A stretch of 64,000 nucleotides of DNA, taken from the NCBI GenBank assembly GCA_029553955.1, contig JAKPJZ010000201.1, positions 95,785 to 159,784 on the forward strand. The letters are read 5' to 3'. The stretch is from Chloroflexota bacterium (GTDB taxonomy: Bacteria > Chloroflexota > Anaerolineae > SpSt-313). Shown here one piece after another: positions 1 to 8,247 of the stretch. Under the pieces are notes generated by a model. It had not been told where the DNA came from. It did not search any database and saw nothing but the letters and a program-made list of their open reading frames with translations. Positions within the stretch are counted from its first letter, which is position 1; each line of letters begins with the position of its first letter. The translations under genes and the position numbers were made by a program.

Positions 1-1
1 C

Positions 2-211
2 CTGAACGACGCGGCGGGCCGGCTCGGCGGCCACCGCGACCGCCATGCGCACATCGGCCAGGGCGAGCTCGGGCTGGGCGCCTTCCGCCGCCTGCTCAAC
101 GACCGGCGCTGGCAGGACCGGCCGATGGTGCTCGAGACCGACAAATCGCCCGATATGCATGAGGACGTGGAGAACCTGGCGCGGCTGCGAAGCCTGCTGG
201 AGAAGGGCTAG
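2..211 (+). CDS. nfo: Endonuclease IV (Nfo), C-terminal end, partial at window edge
   Basis: Only the last 69 codons are in the window. They carry the C-terminal half of the AP-endonuclease IV TIM barrel: the DRH motif (zinc-binding Asp and His), then HIGQGELG and AFRRLLND, then the LET motif whose Glu binds zinc in the family. Endonuclease IV cuts DNA 5' of abasic sites in base-excision repair. The reading frame is set by the TAG at 209-211; the short overlapping frame starting at 45 is a shadow. The start and the first zinc ligands lie upstream of the window, so completeness cannot be judged. Confidence 0.88.
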   Translation: MNDAAGRLGGHRDRHAHIGQGELGLGAFRRLLNDRRWQDRPMVLETDKSPDMHEDVENLARLRSLLEKG

Positions 212-284
212 CCCGAGAGAAGGAAGAGCGAACCACGAAGGGCACAAAGGTTTCGTGATTCTTTGTGTCCTGACTTGAAAATGA

Positions 285-366
285 GGCGCAACCCCACGTA
301 GCCTAGCCCCTTGTGGGCGTTTTCCCGCGTGGTGGTGAGCGTCGCGCTCATGAGCACTTCGTGGTT
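285..366 (-). repeat. 82-bp dispersed repeat, copy A
   Basis: This stretch is the reverse complement of 54847-54928, with about 79 of 82 bases identical. It lies in the gap between nfo and the YczE-like gene (212-443), which otherwise shows only a short repetitive run near 231-274 and no gene. A 17-base part of the repeat (ACGCCCACAAGGGGCTA) recurs near 49697. It is non-coding here. Function unknown. Confidence 0.75.
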
Positions 367-443
367 CAGCTGCTCCCTCGATGGGCTGAAAGGGGTCGAA
401 CGGATTGCGATTGCATGTGCGGGCGTGGGGCGCCGGAGTGTGG

Positions 444-1106
444 ATGTCCAGGCTCAGGCGGCAGGCGTGGGCCTGGGTCGTGATTATGGCGGGGCTGTTT
501 CTCTATGCGCTGGCTATCGTGCTGATGGTGCGCGCCGACCTGGGCCTGGGGCCGTGGGACATCTTTCATGTGGGCGTGGCGGGCCGCCTGGGCTGGCCGC
601 TGGGCCGGGTCTCTATTGTGACCGGCCTGGCCATCATCGTGCTGTCATACGTGGCGGCGCGCATCAAGCCCGGCGCGGGGACGGTGGCCAACATGATCTG
701 CATCGGCACCTTTATCGACTGGCTCATGCCGCACATGCCGGTATTCCGCGGCTGGGCGGTGCAGGTGGCGGTGTTCGGGTTGGGCGTGCTGCTGGAGGGG
801 CTGGCCACGCGCGTCTACATCGGCGCGGGGCTGGGGGCGGGGCCGCGCGATGGGCTGATGCTGGGCCTGAGCCGCATCACCGGGCGCAGCATCCGCCTGG
901 TGCGCACCCGCATCGAGGTCACGGTGCTGGCGGCGGGCGCGTTGCTCGGCGGCAAGCTGGGCCTGGGCACGGTGATCTTTGCCCTGGGGATCGGGCCGGC
1001 GGTGCAGTTCTTCTTTAGGCTGTTCGGTGAGCCGGGGAAGACGCCGTATGGTCCCTCACCCCCGGCCCCTCTCCCACGTGCGCGGGGAGAGGGGAGGCAT
1101 TTTTGA
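444..1106 (+). CDS. YczE/YitT-like integral membrane protein
   Basis: The 220-residue protein has about five hydrophobic segments and the family pattern of an N-terminal helix followed by a short motif with LGLGPWD, then a second GLGAGPRDG motif about 100 residues later, typical of YczE-type (DUF6198-like) membrane proteins. The role of this family is not established; transport or regulation has been suggested. ATG 444 is chosen because GGAG lies five bases upstream; an upstream ATG at 405 lacks a ribosome site. The last ~18 residues (Pro/Arg/Gly-rich) are encoded by the repeat element that starts at 1052, so the natural C terminus may have been replaced. Confidence 0.7.
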   Translation: MSRLRRQAWAWVVIMAGLFLYALAIVLMVRADLGLGPWDIFHVGVAGRLGWPLGRVSIVTGLAIIVLSYVAARIKPGAGTVANMICIGTFIDWLMPHMPVFRGWAVQVAVFGLGVLLEGLATRVYIGAGLGAGPRDGLMLGLSRITGRSIRLVRTRIEVTVLAAGALLGGKLGLGTVIFALGIGPAVQFFFRLFGEPGKTPYGPSPPAPLPRARGEGRHF

Positions 1107-1378
1107 GGCGAGTCGGCGACAGTCGTTGTGGTTTGCCAGCCCCATGGTAGGCACATCCCCCCTCTCCCCGCGCACGTGGGAGAAGGGAAGCGGTCACGGT
1201 CGGCCTGCCGGCGCTCCCCCCTCTCCCTGCGCACGTGGGAGAGGGGAAGCGGTCACGGTCGGCCTGCCGGCGCTTCCCCCTCTCCCCGCGCACGTGGGAG
1301 AGGGGAAGCGGTCACGGTCGGCCTGCCGGCGCTTCCCCCTCTCCCCGCGCACGTGGGAGAGGGGCCGGGGGTGAGGGA
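1052..1378. repeat. Inverted-repeat element with internal 59-bp tandem repeats
   Basis: The ends are inverted copies of TCCCTCACCCCCGGCCCC (1052 onward, and its complement ending at 1378). Inside, a unit holding CTCCCCGCGCACGTGGGAG followed by a GGTCACGGTCGGCCTGCCGG stretch repeats with a period of exactly 59 bp; the core occurs at 1171, 1230, 1289 and 1348. A second element with the same ends but a different interior lies at 23491-23650. Open frames over it are repeat translations, not genes. Confidence 0.85.
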
Positions 1379-1442
1379 TCCTGCACCGGCGGCGAGGAGG
1401 ACGAGCGGCTCAAGCCGCTACTACGAAGGGGGGCTGCTGGGC

Positions 1443-1471
1443 TTGCCGGGGGGTCGGGCGGCGGCTATACT
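1443..1471 (+). promoter_or_regulatory. Sigma-70-type promoter for pyk
   Basis: TTGCCG (1443-1448), a 17-base spacer and TATACT (1466-1471) lie 43 bases before the pyk ATG. The predicted start of transcription is near 1478. Confidence 0.55.
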
Positions 1472-1513
1472 TGTGTGGCATTTGTGTCGTGCCGTGTAGA
1501 GTGGGGGGCGAGC

Positions 1514-2944
1514 ATGCGGCGGACCAAGATTGTCTGTACGATTGGGCCGGCGAGCGAGTCGGAGGAGACGCTCGGCCGATTGATGCAGGCCGGCATGGAT
1601 GTGGCGCGTCTGAACCTGTCGCATGCCGACCAGGCCTGGCATGGTGCGACGGTGGCGCGCATCCGCGCGATGTCGGCGGCGCTGGGCCGGCCGGTGGGTA
1701 TTCTGTGGGACCTGAGCGGCCCCAAGCTGCGCGTGGGCAAGATGAAGGAGGGCGGCGTCGAGCTGGTCGAGGGCGAGCAGGTCGTGCTGACCACCCGACC
1801 CATCATCGGCCACGGGCACGAGATCCCCGTACAGTACGCCCACCTGCCCAAGCACGTGCAGCCGGGCGAGCGCATCCTGATGGACGACGGGATGTTGGAG
1901 CTGCAGGTGCTGGCGGCCGAGGGCAGCGAGATCGGCTGCCGCGTCGTCACCGGCGGGGTGCTCAAGTCGAACAAGGGGCTCAACCTGCCCAACGCCTCGC
2001 TGGCCATCCCGGCGATCACGGCCAAGGACCGCGATGACCTGCGCTTTGGGCTGGAGCTGGGGGTCGATTGGGTGGCGCTCTCCTTCGTGCGCACGGCCGA
2101 CGAGGTGCGCGAGCTCAAGGCGTTGCTGTGTGAGTATGCGCCCAAGCGCCCGCCGCTGCCCGTGATTAGCAAGATCGAAAAGCCCGAGGCGCTGCAGAAC
2201 ATCGACGGCCTCATCGAAGAGTCCGACGGCATCATGGTGGCCCGCGGCGACCTGGGCATCGAGACCTCGCCGGAGGAGGTGCCCGTCCAGCAGAAGCGCA
2301 TCATCCGCAAGTGCAACCTGGCCGGCAAGCCGGTGATCACGGCGACGCAGATGCTGGAGTCGATGGTCCAGAACCCGCGGCCCACCCGCGCCGAGGCCTC
2401 GGATGTGGCCAACGCCATCCTCGACGGCACCGACGCGGTGATGCTCTCGGGCGAGACGGCGGCGGGGGAGTACCCGGAGGAGGCGGTGCGCGTGATGGGG
2501 CGCATCGCGCAGTTTGCCGAGCGCGAGGCCGTGGGCGCCTGGCGGGCGCGGCGCCAGATGCCGGTACAGTGCTGCAGCATCGCCGAAGCGGTGAGCCACG
2601 CCAGCACCGAGACGGCGGCCGACCTGGACGCGGCGGCGATCATCACGCCGACCGTTTCGGGCTATACGGCCTATATGGTGGCCAAGTACCGGCCCGAGGC
2701 GCCCATCGTCGCCGTGACGCCCAACGAAGCCCCGCAGCGGCAATTGACGCTCGTGTGGGGGGTGTGCCCGCTCTTGGCCAAGCGCACCGAGAACACCGAC
2801 GAGATGACCGCCGATGCGGTGCGGGCGGCGGTGCGCTACGGCTGGGCCAAGCCGGGCGATGTGGTCGTTATTACCGGCGGCACGGCCGGCAGCCTGCCGG
2901 GGACGACGAATATGATGACCGTGCGTGTGGTGCCGAAGGACTGA
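1514..2944 (+). CDS. pyk: Pyruvate kinase
   Basis: The 476-residue protein converts phosphoenolpyruvate and ADP to pyruvate and ATP, the last glycolytic step. It starts with the typical KIVCTIGPAS motif, has ARLNLSH near residue 35, the substrate and metal site ISKIEKPEAL, the ARGDLGIE loop, TATQMLESM with PTRAEASDVAN, and MLSGETA. Length matches the usual 470-480 residues, and the C-terminal allosteric-type domain is present. ATG 1514 follows a GGGGGG-GAG run; a much longer frame begins upstream but translates repeats. pgk, pfkA and apgM follow on the same strand, each with its own spacer rather than tight operon joints. Confidence 0.96.
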   Translation: MRRTKIVCTIGPASESEETLGRLMQAGMDVARLNLSHADQAWHGATVARIRAMSAALGRPVGILWDLSGPKLRVGKMKEGGVELVEGEQVVLTTRPIIGHGHEIPVQYAHLPKHVQPGERILMDDGMLELQVLAAEGSEIGCRVVTGGVLKSNKGLNLPNASLAIPAITAKDRDDLRFGLELGVDWVALSFVRTADEVRELKALLCEYAPKRPPLPVISKIEKPEALQNIDGLIEESDGIMVARGDLGIETSPEEVPVQQKRIIRKCNLAGKPVITATQMLESMVQNPRPTRAEASDVANAILDGTDAVMLSGETAAGEYPEEAVRVMGRIAQFAEREAVGAWRARRQMPVQCCSIAEAVSHASTETAADLDAAAIITPTVSGYTAYMVAKYRPEAPIVAVTPNEAPQRQLTLVWGVCPLLAKRTENTDEMTADAVRAAVRYGWAKPGDVVVITGGTAGSLPGTTNMMTVRVVPKD

Positions 2945-2945
2945 A

Positions 2946-3014
2946 GGGTTTCGCAGGCAGCCGCGTTTCCTGCCGCCCGTCGGGCGGCAGGAAACGCGGC
3001 TGCCTGCGAAACCC
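2946..3014 (+). terminator. Palindromic hairpin after pyk
   Basis: Two perfect 34-base arms surround a single T at 2980, starting one base after the pyk stop. There is no T tract, so it is terminator-like by position only; RNA 3'-end protection is an alternative. Confidence 0.6.
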
Positions 3015-3044
3015 CGGAGAGTATCACTGGATTGGTGGTGTTTT

Positions 3045-4190
3045 GTGTCCCGGGAATCCTTTGACCTTGACATCCGCATCGACCCCGAGCGGCAGCGGGT
3101 GGCCAAGCAGCGCGCCCGCGAAGGCCGCCGCCTGATGCTGCTGGAGTTGGGCGTGGCGGCGGCGCTGGTGCTGGGCTTCCTGGCCAGCGGCGCCTCGCGT
3201 CGGCTCAAGGCGGCGTTGCTGGGCGCGGGGCTGGCTTCGCCATGGCTCTTGGTCGGCGCCTACCTGGGCCTGGTGCTGGTCGGCTACGCGCTGGCCATGG
3301 CGCCGCTGGGCTGGTGGAGCGGCTACGTGCGGGCGCACCACTATGGCCTGAGCACGCAGACGCTGCGCTTGTGGCTGGCCGACGAGGCGAAATCGCTGGC
3401 GCTGTCGCTGGTGTTCGGCATCGCCGCCGGCGAGGTGATCTACTGGCTGCTGCGCACCTACCCCGACACCTGGTGGATCTGGGGCAGCACCTTCCTGGCG
3501 GCGGCGAGTGTGCTGCTGGGCTTTGTGGCGCCGGTGCTCATCCTGCCGCTCTTCAACACGCTCACCCCGCTCGATGACGAGGAGCTCGTAGCACGCATCC
3601 GCCGCCTGGCCGAGCGTACGGGCCGGCGCGTGGCGGGCGTCTACACCATCGACCTCAGCGCGCGCACCACGGCGGCCAATGCCATGTTCATGGGCCTGGG
3701 GCGCACGCAGCGCATCGCGCTGGGCGATACGCTCTACAGCCAGTACACGCCCGACGAGATCGAGACCATCGTGGCCCACGAACTGGGGCACCAGGTGCAC
3801 CACGACCTGTACCAGGGCCTGGCGCTACAGACGGCGCTGCTGGTGGGGGCGCTCTACCTGGCGCACCTGTTCCTGCGCTGGGGCGTGGCGCGCTTTGGCT
3901 TTGCCGGGCCGGGCGACGTGGCGGCGCTGCCCCTCGTGGCGCTGGCGGTGGGCCTCTTTTCGCTGGTCACCATGCCACTGGCCAACGCGCACTCGCGCTG
4001 GCGCGAGCGCCTGGCCGACCGCTTCTCGCTGCAGGCCACGGGCAACGGTGCTGCCCTGGCGCGGGCGATGACCCGCCTGGCCAACCAGAACCTCAGCGAA
4101 ATCGACCCGCCGCGCTGGGCGGTGTGGCTCCTCTACTCGCACCCGCCCCTCGCCGAGCGCATCGCCCTCGGCAGCGAGGCCCCGGCCTGA
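3045..4190 (+). CDS. M48-family (Ste24/CAAX protease-like) membrane zinc metallopeptidase
   Basis: The protein has 381 residues. Hydrophobic segments in the first ~200 residues correspond to the M48 N-terminal membrane domain. The zinc site is HELGH, followed later by the SRWRERLADRF segment in the position that supplies the third zinc ligand and conserved Asp of Ste24-type enzymes. Such enzymes cleave within or next to the membrane and often handle damaged or processed membrane proteins; the substrate here is unknown. GTG 3045 is chosen after the GGTGGTG stretch; the open frame extends upstream into the palindrome, which is not credible coding. It separates pyk from pgk without an obvious metabolic reason. 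Confidence 0.85.
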   Translation: MSRESFDLDIRIDPERQRVAKQRAREGRRLMLLELGVAAALVLGFLASGASRRLKAALLGAGLASPWLLVGAYLGLVLVGYALAMAPLGWWSGYVRAHHYGLSTQTLRLWLADEAKSLALSLVFGIAAGEVIYWLLRTYPDTWWIWGSTFLAAASVLLGFVAPVLILPLFNTLTPLDDEELVARIRRLAERTGRRVAGVYTIDLSARTTAANAMFMGLGRTQRIALGDTLYSQYTPDEIETIVAHELGHQVHHDLYQGLALQTALLVGALYLAHLFLRWGVARFGFAGPGDVAALPLVALAVGLFSLVTMPLANAHSRWRERLADRFSLQATGNGAALARAMTRLANQNLSEIDPPRWAVWLLYSHPPLAERIALGSEAPA

Positions 4191-4193
4191 ACT

Positions 4194-4279
4194 AAGGAAG
4201 GGGTTTTGGGTGGTTGTGGTCTGGGCCTCGCCCCCGCGGGGGCGAGGCCCAGACCACAACCACCCAAAACCCCTTCCTT
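4194..4279 (+). terminator. 86-bp perfect palindrome after the M48 peptidase gene
   Basis: Two 43-base arms are exactly complementary with no loop (centre between 4236 and 4237). It begins three bases after the stop codon. The outer part of the left arm is G/T-rich and the inner part GC-rich. No T tract follows. Confidence 0.6.
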
Positions 4280-4294
4280 CACATGGCCTTCTGG

Positions 4295-4323
4295 TTTACA
4301 GCGCCCGGCGAACGTGCTAGAAT
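4295..4323 (+). promoter_or_regulatory. Sigma-70-type promoter for pgk
   Basis: TTTACA (4295-4300), 17 bases, TAGAAT (4318-4323). Transcription would begin near 4330, giving a leader of about 48 bases before ATG 4378. Confidence 0.6.
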
Positions 4324-4377
4324 GCGCACGGCCTCATCCGGCATCATACCAGGCCACATAAGGAGCGGGAGGACGCC

Positions 4378-5574
<1,197 letters not shown>

Positions 5575-5579
5575 GCGCG

Positions 5580-5707
5580 GCGAACGGCGTACTGCGTAAT
5601 ACGTACTGCGTAATGCGTGACTGTGTTGCGTATTGCGTCTTCCGTTCACTGAAGCCAAGCCAACGGAACACGCAACACGCAACAGGGCCGCATCACGCAT
5701 TAGCGCG
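5580..5707. repeat. Intergenic repeat rich in TACTGCGTAAT-type motifs
   Basis: Short variants of GTACTGCGTAATACG and GTGTTGCGTATTGCG alternate with their complements (for example AACACGCAACACGCAAC), so the 147-base gap between pgk and pfkA can fold on itself. Similar motif runs occur at 33256-33340 and 46250-46402. No gene is seen. Confidence 0.5.
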
Positions 5708-5721
5708 GACAGGGGTCAACC

Positions 5722-6693
5722 ATGAGACGGATCGGTGTGCTCACGAGTGGCGGGGATGGGCCGGGGTTCAACCCCTGCGTGCGCGCGGTGGTGCGCATGG
5801 CGGCGAGCCTCGGCGTGGAGGTGGTGGGCATCCGGCGCGGCTATGCCGGCCTGCTGGACCACGAGTTTGTTGACCTGCCGGCGCGCGCGGTGGGCGGCAT
5901 TATCGGCAGGGGCGGCACTTTCCTGGGCACGGCGCGCTCCGCCGAGTTCGCCACGCGCGGCGGCCAGCTCGACGGCCTGCGCAACCTCAACGAGGCCGAG
6001 ATCGAGGGCCTGGTGGTGATCGGCGGCGATGGCACCATGCGCGGCGGCCAGAAGCTGCAAGATCTGGGCTTCCCCGTCATTGGCGTGCCCGGCTCGATCG
6101 ACAACGACTTGGCGGGCACCGATATGTGCATCGGCGTCGATACGGCGCTCAACACCGCCCTCGACGCCATCGACCGCATCAAAGACACCGCCAGCTCGCA
6201 CCAACGGGCCTTCCTGGTGGAGGTCATGGGGCGCAACAGCGGCTACCTGGCACTGATGACCGGCATTGCCGGCGGCGCCGAACTGGTCTGCATCCCCGAG
6301 GTGGCCTTTGAGTTGGCCGACGTCGAGCGCACGGTGACCGACGCCTACATCAAGGGGAAATCGCACTGCATCATCGTCGTAGCCGAGGGCGCGCGCTACA
6401 ACGCCGTCAGAATCGCCGAGTACCTCAATGCGCGGCGCGAGGAGGCGGGGTTCAGCGTGCGCGTGACCATCCTGGGCCACATCCAGCGCGGCGGCTCCCC
6501 ATCGGCGTTCGACCGCGTCTTGGCCACGCGGCTTGGCTCGGCGGCTACCAGGGCGCTCGTGGAAGGGCGCCGCGGCGAGATGGTCGGGCTGGTGGGCAAC
6601 GATATCGCCCTCACGCCGTTTGGCAAGATCATCGGCGAGCCCAAGCCCATCGACGTCAAGATGTTCCAGCTCGCAGGCGTGCTGGCGAGATAG
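5722..6693 (+). CDS. pfkA: 6-phosphofructokinase, ATP-dependent type
   Basis: The 323-residue protein phosphorylates fructose-6-phosphate to the 1,6-bisphosphate. Motifs are GVLTSGGDGPGFN at the N terminus, GGDGTMRG, GVPGSIDNDLAGTD with the catalytic Asp, EVMGRNSGYLA and ILGHIQRGGSPSAFDR. Gly after GGD (GGDG) and PGSIDND without the Lys of PPi-dependent enzymes point to ATP as donor. Gly-Pro-Gly and Ser replace the more common Ala-Pro-Gly and Thr in two motifs, a mild deviation. ATG 5722 follows AGGGG. It lies between pgk and apgM on the same strand. Confidence 0.93.
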   Translation: MRRIGVLTSGGDGPGFNPCVRAVVRMAASLGVEVVGIRRGYAGLLDHEFVDLPARAVGGIIGRGGTFLGTARSAEFATRGGQLDGLRNLNEAEIEGLVVIGGDGTMRGGQKLQDLGFPVIGVPGSIDNDLAGTDMCIGVDTALNTALDAIDRIKDTASSHQRAFLVEVMGRNSGYLALMTGIAGGAELVCIPEVAFELADVERTVTDAYIKGKSHCIIVVAEGARYNAVRIAEYLNARREEAGFSVRVTILGHIQRGGSPSAFDRVLATRLGSAATRALVEGRRGEMVGLVGNDIALTPFGKIIGEPKPIDVKMFQLAGVLAR

Positions 6694-6866
6694 CGAGGGA
6701 ACTGAAGAAACTGGGGGAACTAACGGAACTGAAGGCCGACCCGGACTCCCGAACTTGTTCGGGCCGCCCCCCAGCAAGTCGGGGACTCCGGGTCGGACTC
6801 CCGAACTTGTTCGGGCGTTGCCCCAAGAGCCGCCCGAGTTCCTCCAGTTCCCTCAGTTCCTTGTCT
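6694..6866. repeat. Intergenic element with direct and inverted repeats
   Basis: The 21-base unit beginning GGACTCCCGAACTTG occurs twice (6743-6763 and 6795-6815), each containing a GAACTTGTTC self-complement. Variants of GGAACTGAAG at the left end are mirrored by CTCAGTTCC at the right end. The element fills the pfkA-apgM gap; no promoter is clear. Confidence 0.6.
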
Positions 6867-6877
6867 AGGAGGAGAGT

Positions 6878-8086
6878 GTGACAGATTTCGCTTTGCTCAA
6901 GGACCTCGTCGTCAAGAACACCACCAAGATCGTGCTCCTGGTGCTCGATGGCATCGGCGGCCTGCCGGTGATGCCGGGCGGGCCGACGGCGCTGGAGGCG
7001 GCGCACACGTCCAATATGGACCGGCTGGCGGCCGAGGGCATCTGCGGGCTGCACGAGCCGATCGGGCCGGGCATCACGCCGGGCAGCGGACCCTCGCACC
7101 TGGCCGTCTTTGGCTATGACCCCATCAAGTACGAGATCGGCCGCGGCGTGCTGGAGGCGGTGGGCATCGACTTTGCGCTCACGCCGCAGGACCTGGCGGC
7201 GCGTGGCAACTTTTGCACCGTCGACGCCGCCGGCAATATCACCGATCGCCGCGCCGGGCGCATCGCCACCGAGATCAGCGCCAAGCTGGCGGCGCGGCTG
7301 CAGGCCGAGGTCAAGCTGCCGGGGGTGCAGGTGTTCGTCTCGCCGGTGAGGGAGCACCGCTTTGTGCTCGTGCTGCGCGGCGAGGGGCTGGTGCCGGCGC
7401 TGAGCGAGACGGACCCCCAGGTATTGGGCAAGCCGCCGCTGCCGGTACAGCCACTGGCGCCCAAGGCGGCGCACACCGCCGACCTGGTGAACCGGTTCGT
7501 CGATCAGGCGCGGCGCATCCTGGCCGACGCGCACCCGGCGAACATGGTGCTGCTGCGCGGCTTTGCCAAACACCCCACGCTGCCGCAGATGGCCGACGTC
7601 TATGGCCTGCGCGCCGCGGCGATTGCGGCCTACCCCATGTACCGCGGGCTGGCCAAGCTGGTGGGCATGACGGCGCTGCCTACGGGCATGGCGCTCGACG
7701 ACGAATTCGCCGCCCTCGAGCAGGGCTGGGCCGACTATGACTATTTCTACCTGCACGTGAAAAAGACCGACTCCAGCGGCGAGGACGGCAACTATGAGGC
7801 CAAGGTGCACGTCATCGAAGAGGTAGACCGGCTCGTGCCGCGGCTGATGGCCTTGAAGCCCGACGTGGTGGTCATCACCGGCGACCACTCGACACCGGCG
7901 GCGCTCAAGGGGCATAGCTGGCACCCGGTGCCCACGCTGCTCTGGGCGCCCACCTGCCGGCCCGACCTGACGACGAGCTTTGGCGAGCGCGCCTGCACGC
8001 AGGGCAGCCTGGGGCGCTTCCCGGCGGTCGATATCATGCCGCTGGCCCTGGCCCACGCCCTGCGCCTGACCAAGTTCGGCGCGTAA
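6878..8086 (+). CDS. apgM: 2,3-bisphosphoglycerate-independent phosphoglycerate mutase, archaeal ApgM type
   Basis: The 402-residue protein interconverts 3- and 2-phosphoglycerate. It belongs to the alkaline-phosphatase superfamily: LLVLDGIGGLP near residue 25 supplies a metal-binding Asp, PGSGPSHLAVFGYDP near residue 68 has the candidate nucleophile Ser, KKTDSSGEDG and ITGDHSTPAALKGHSWHP supply the C-terminal metal ligands. Length and order match ApgM (about 400 residues) rather than the 510-residue GpmI. The GTG start is fixed by a perfect AGGAGG at 6867-6872. It completes the local lower-glycolysis set with pyk, pgk and pfkA. Confidence 0.93.
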   Translation: MTDFALLKDLVVKNTTKIVLLVLDGIGGLPVMPGGPTALEAAHTSNMDRLAAEGICGLHEPIGPGITPGSGPSHLAVFGYDPIKYEIGRGVLEAVGIDFALTPQDLAARGNFCTVDAAGNITDRRAGRIATEISAKLAARLQAEVKLPGVQVFVSPVREHRFVLVLRGEGLVPALSETDPQVLGKPPLPVQPLAPKAAHTADLVNRFVDQARRILADAHPANMVLLRGFAKHPTLPQMADVYGLRAAAIAAYPMYRGLAKLVGMTALPTGMALDDEFAALEQGWADYDYFYLHVKKTDSSGEDGNYEAKVHVIEEVDRLVPRLMALKPDVVVITGDHSTPAALKGHSWHPVPTLLWAPTCRPDLTTSFGERACTQGSLGRFPAVDIMPLALAHALRLTKFGA

Positions 8087-8092
8087 ACGCCA

Positions 8093-8129
8093 GACACCTG
8101 ACAGGTCTCCCGAAGACCTGTCAGGTGTC
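8093..8129. repeat. 16-bp-arm palindrome (GACACCTGACAGGTCT family)
   Basis: The arm GACACCTGACAGGTCT and its complement flank CCCGA. The same arms occur with a 4-base loop inside the GNAT gene at 50814-50849, and partial versions lie at the ends of the MITE-like copies near 21066-21091 and 59133-59160. It sits between the convergent ends of apgM and the DUF499 gene, so it may also act as a terminator. Confidence 0.75.
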
Positions 8130-8247
8130 GTCATTGTGAGCCTCATCGCTTTGCCCTCCGTTTTCACACAAGAGCGGTGGTGGGCGGCGCCAACTGCGCG
8201 AGGGCCAAGGCGTGATAGGCAGGCCAGCAGCCCGCACCGACGCGTTC

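Noticed and set aside
1157..1374. CRISPR array
   Set aside because: The 59-bp units are tandem and nearly identical throughout, with no unique spacers and no cas genes nearby.
1235..1513. N-terminal extension of pyk to 569 residues
   Set aside because: The extra 93 codons translate the 59-bp tandem repeats; a promoter and start fit at 1443 and 1514.
1421..3208. 595-codon open frame on the minus strand across pyk
   Set aside because: It is antisense to a pyruvate kinase with every catalytic motif; its translation is low-complexity (Arg/His/Gly-rich) as expected from high GC.
5722..6693. PPi-dependent phosphofructokinase
   Set aside because: GGDG and PGSIDND have the Gly residues of ATP-dependent enzymes, not the Asp and Lys of PPi types.
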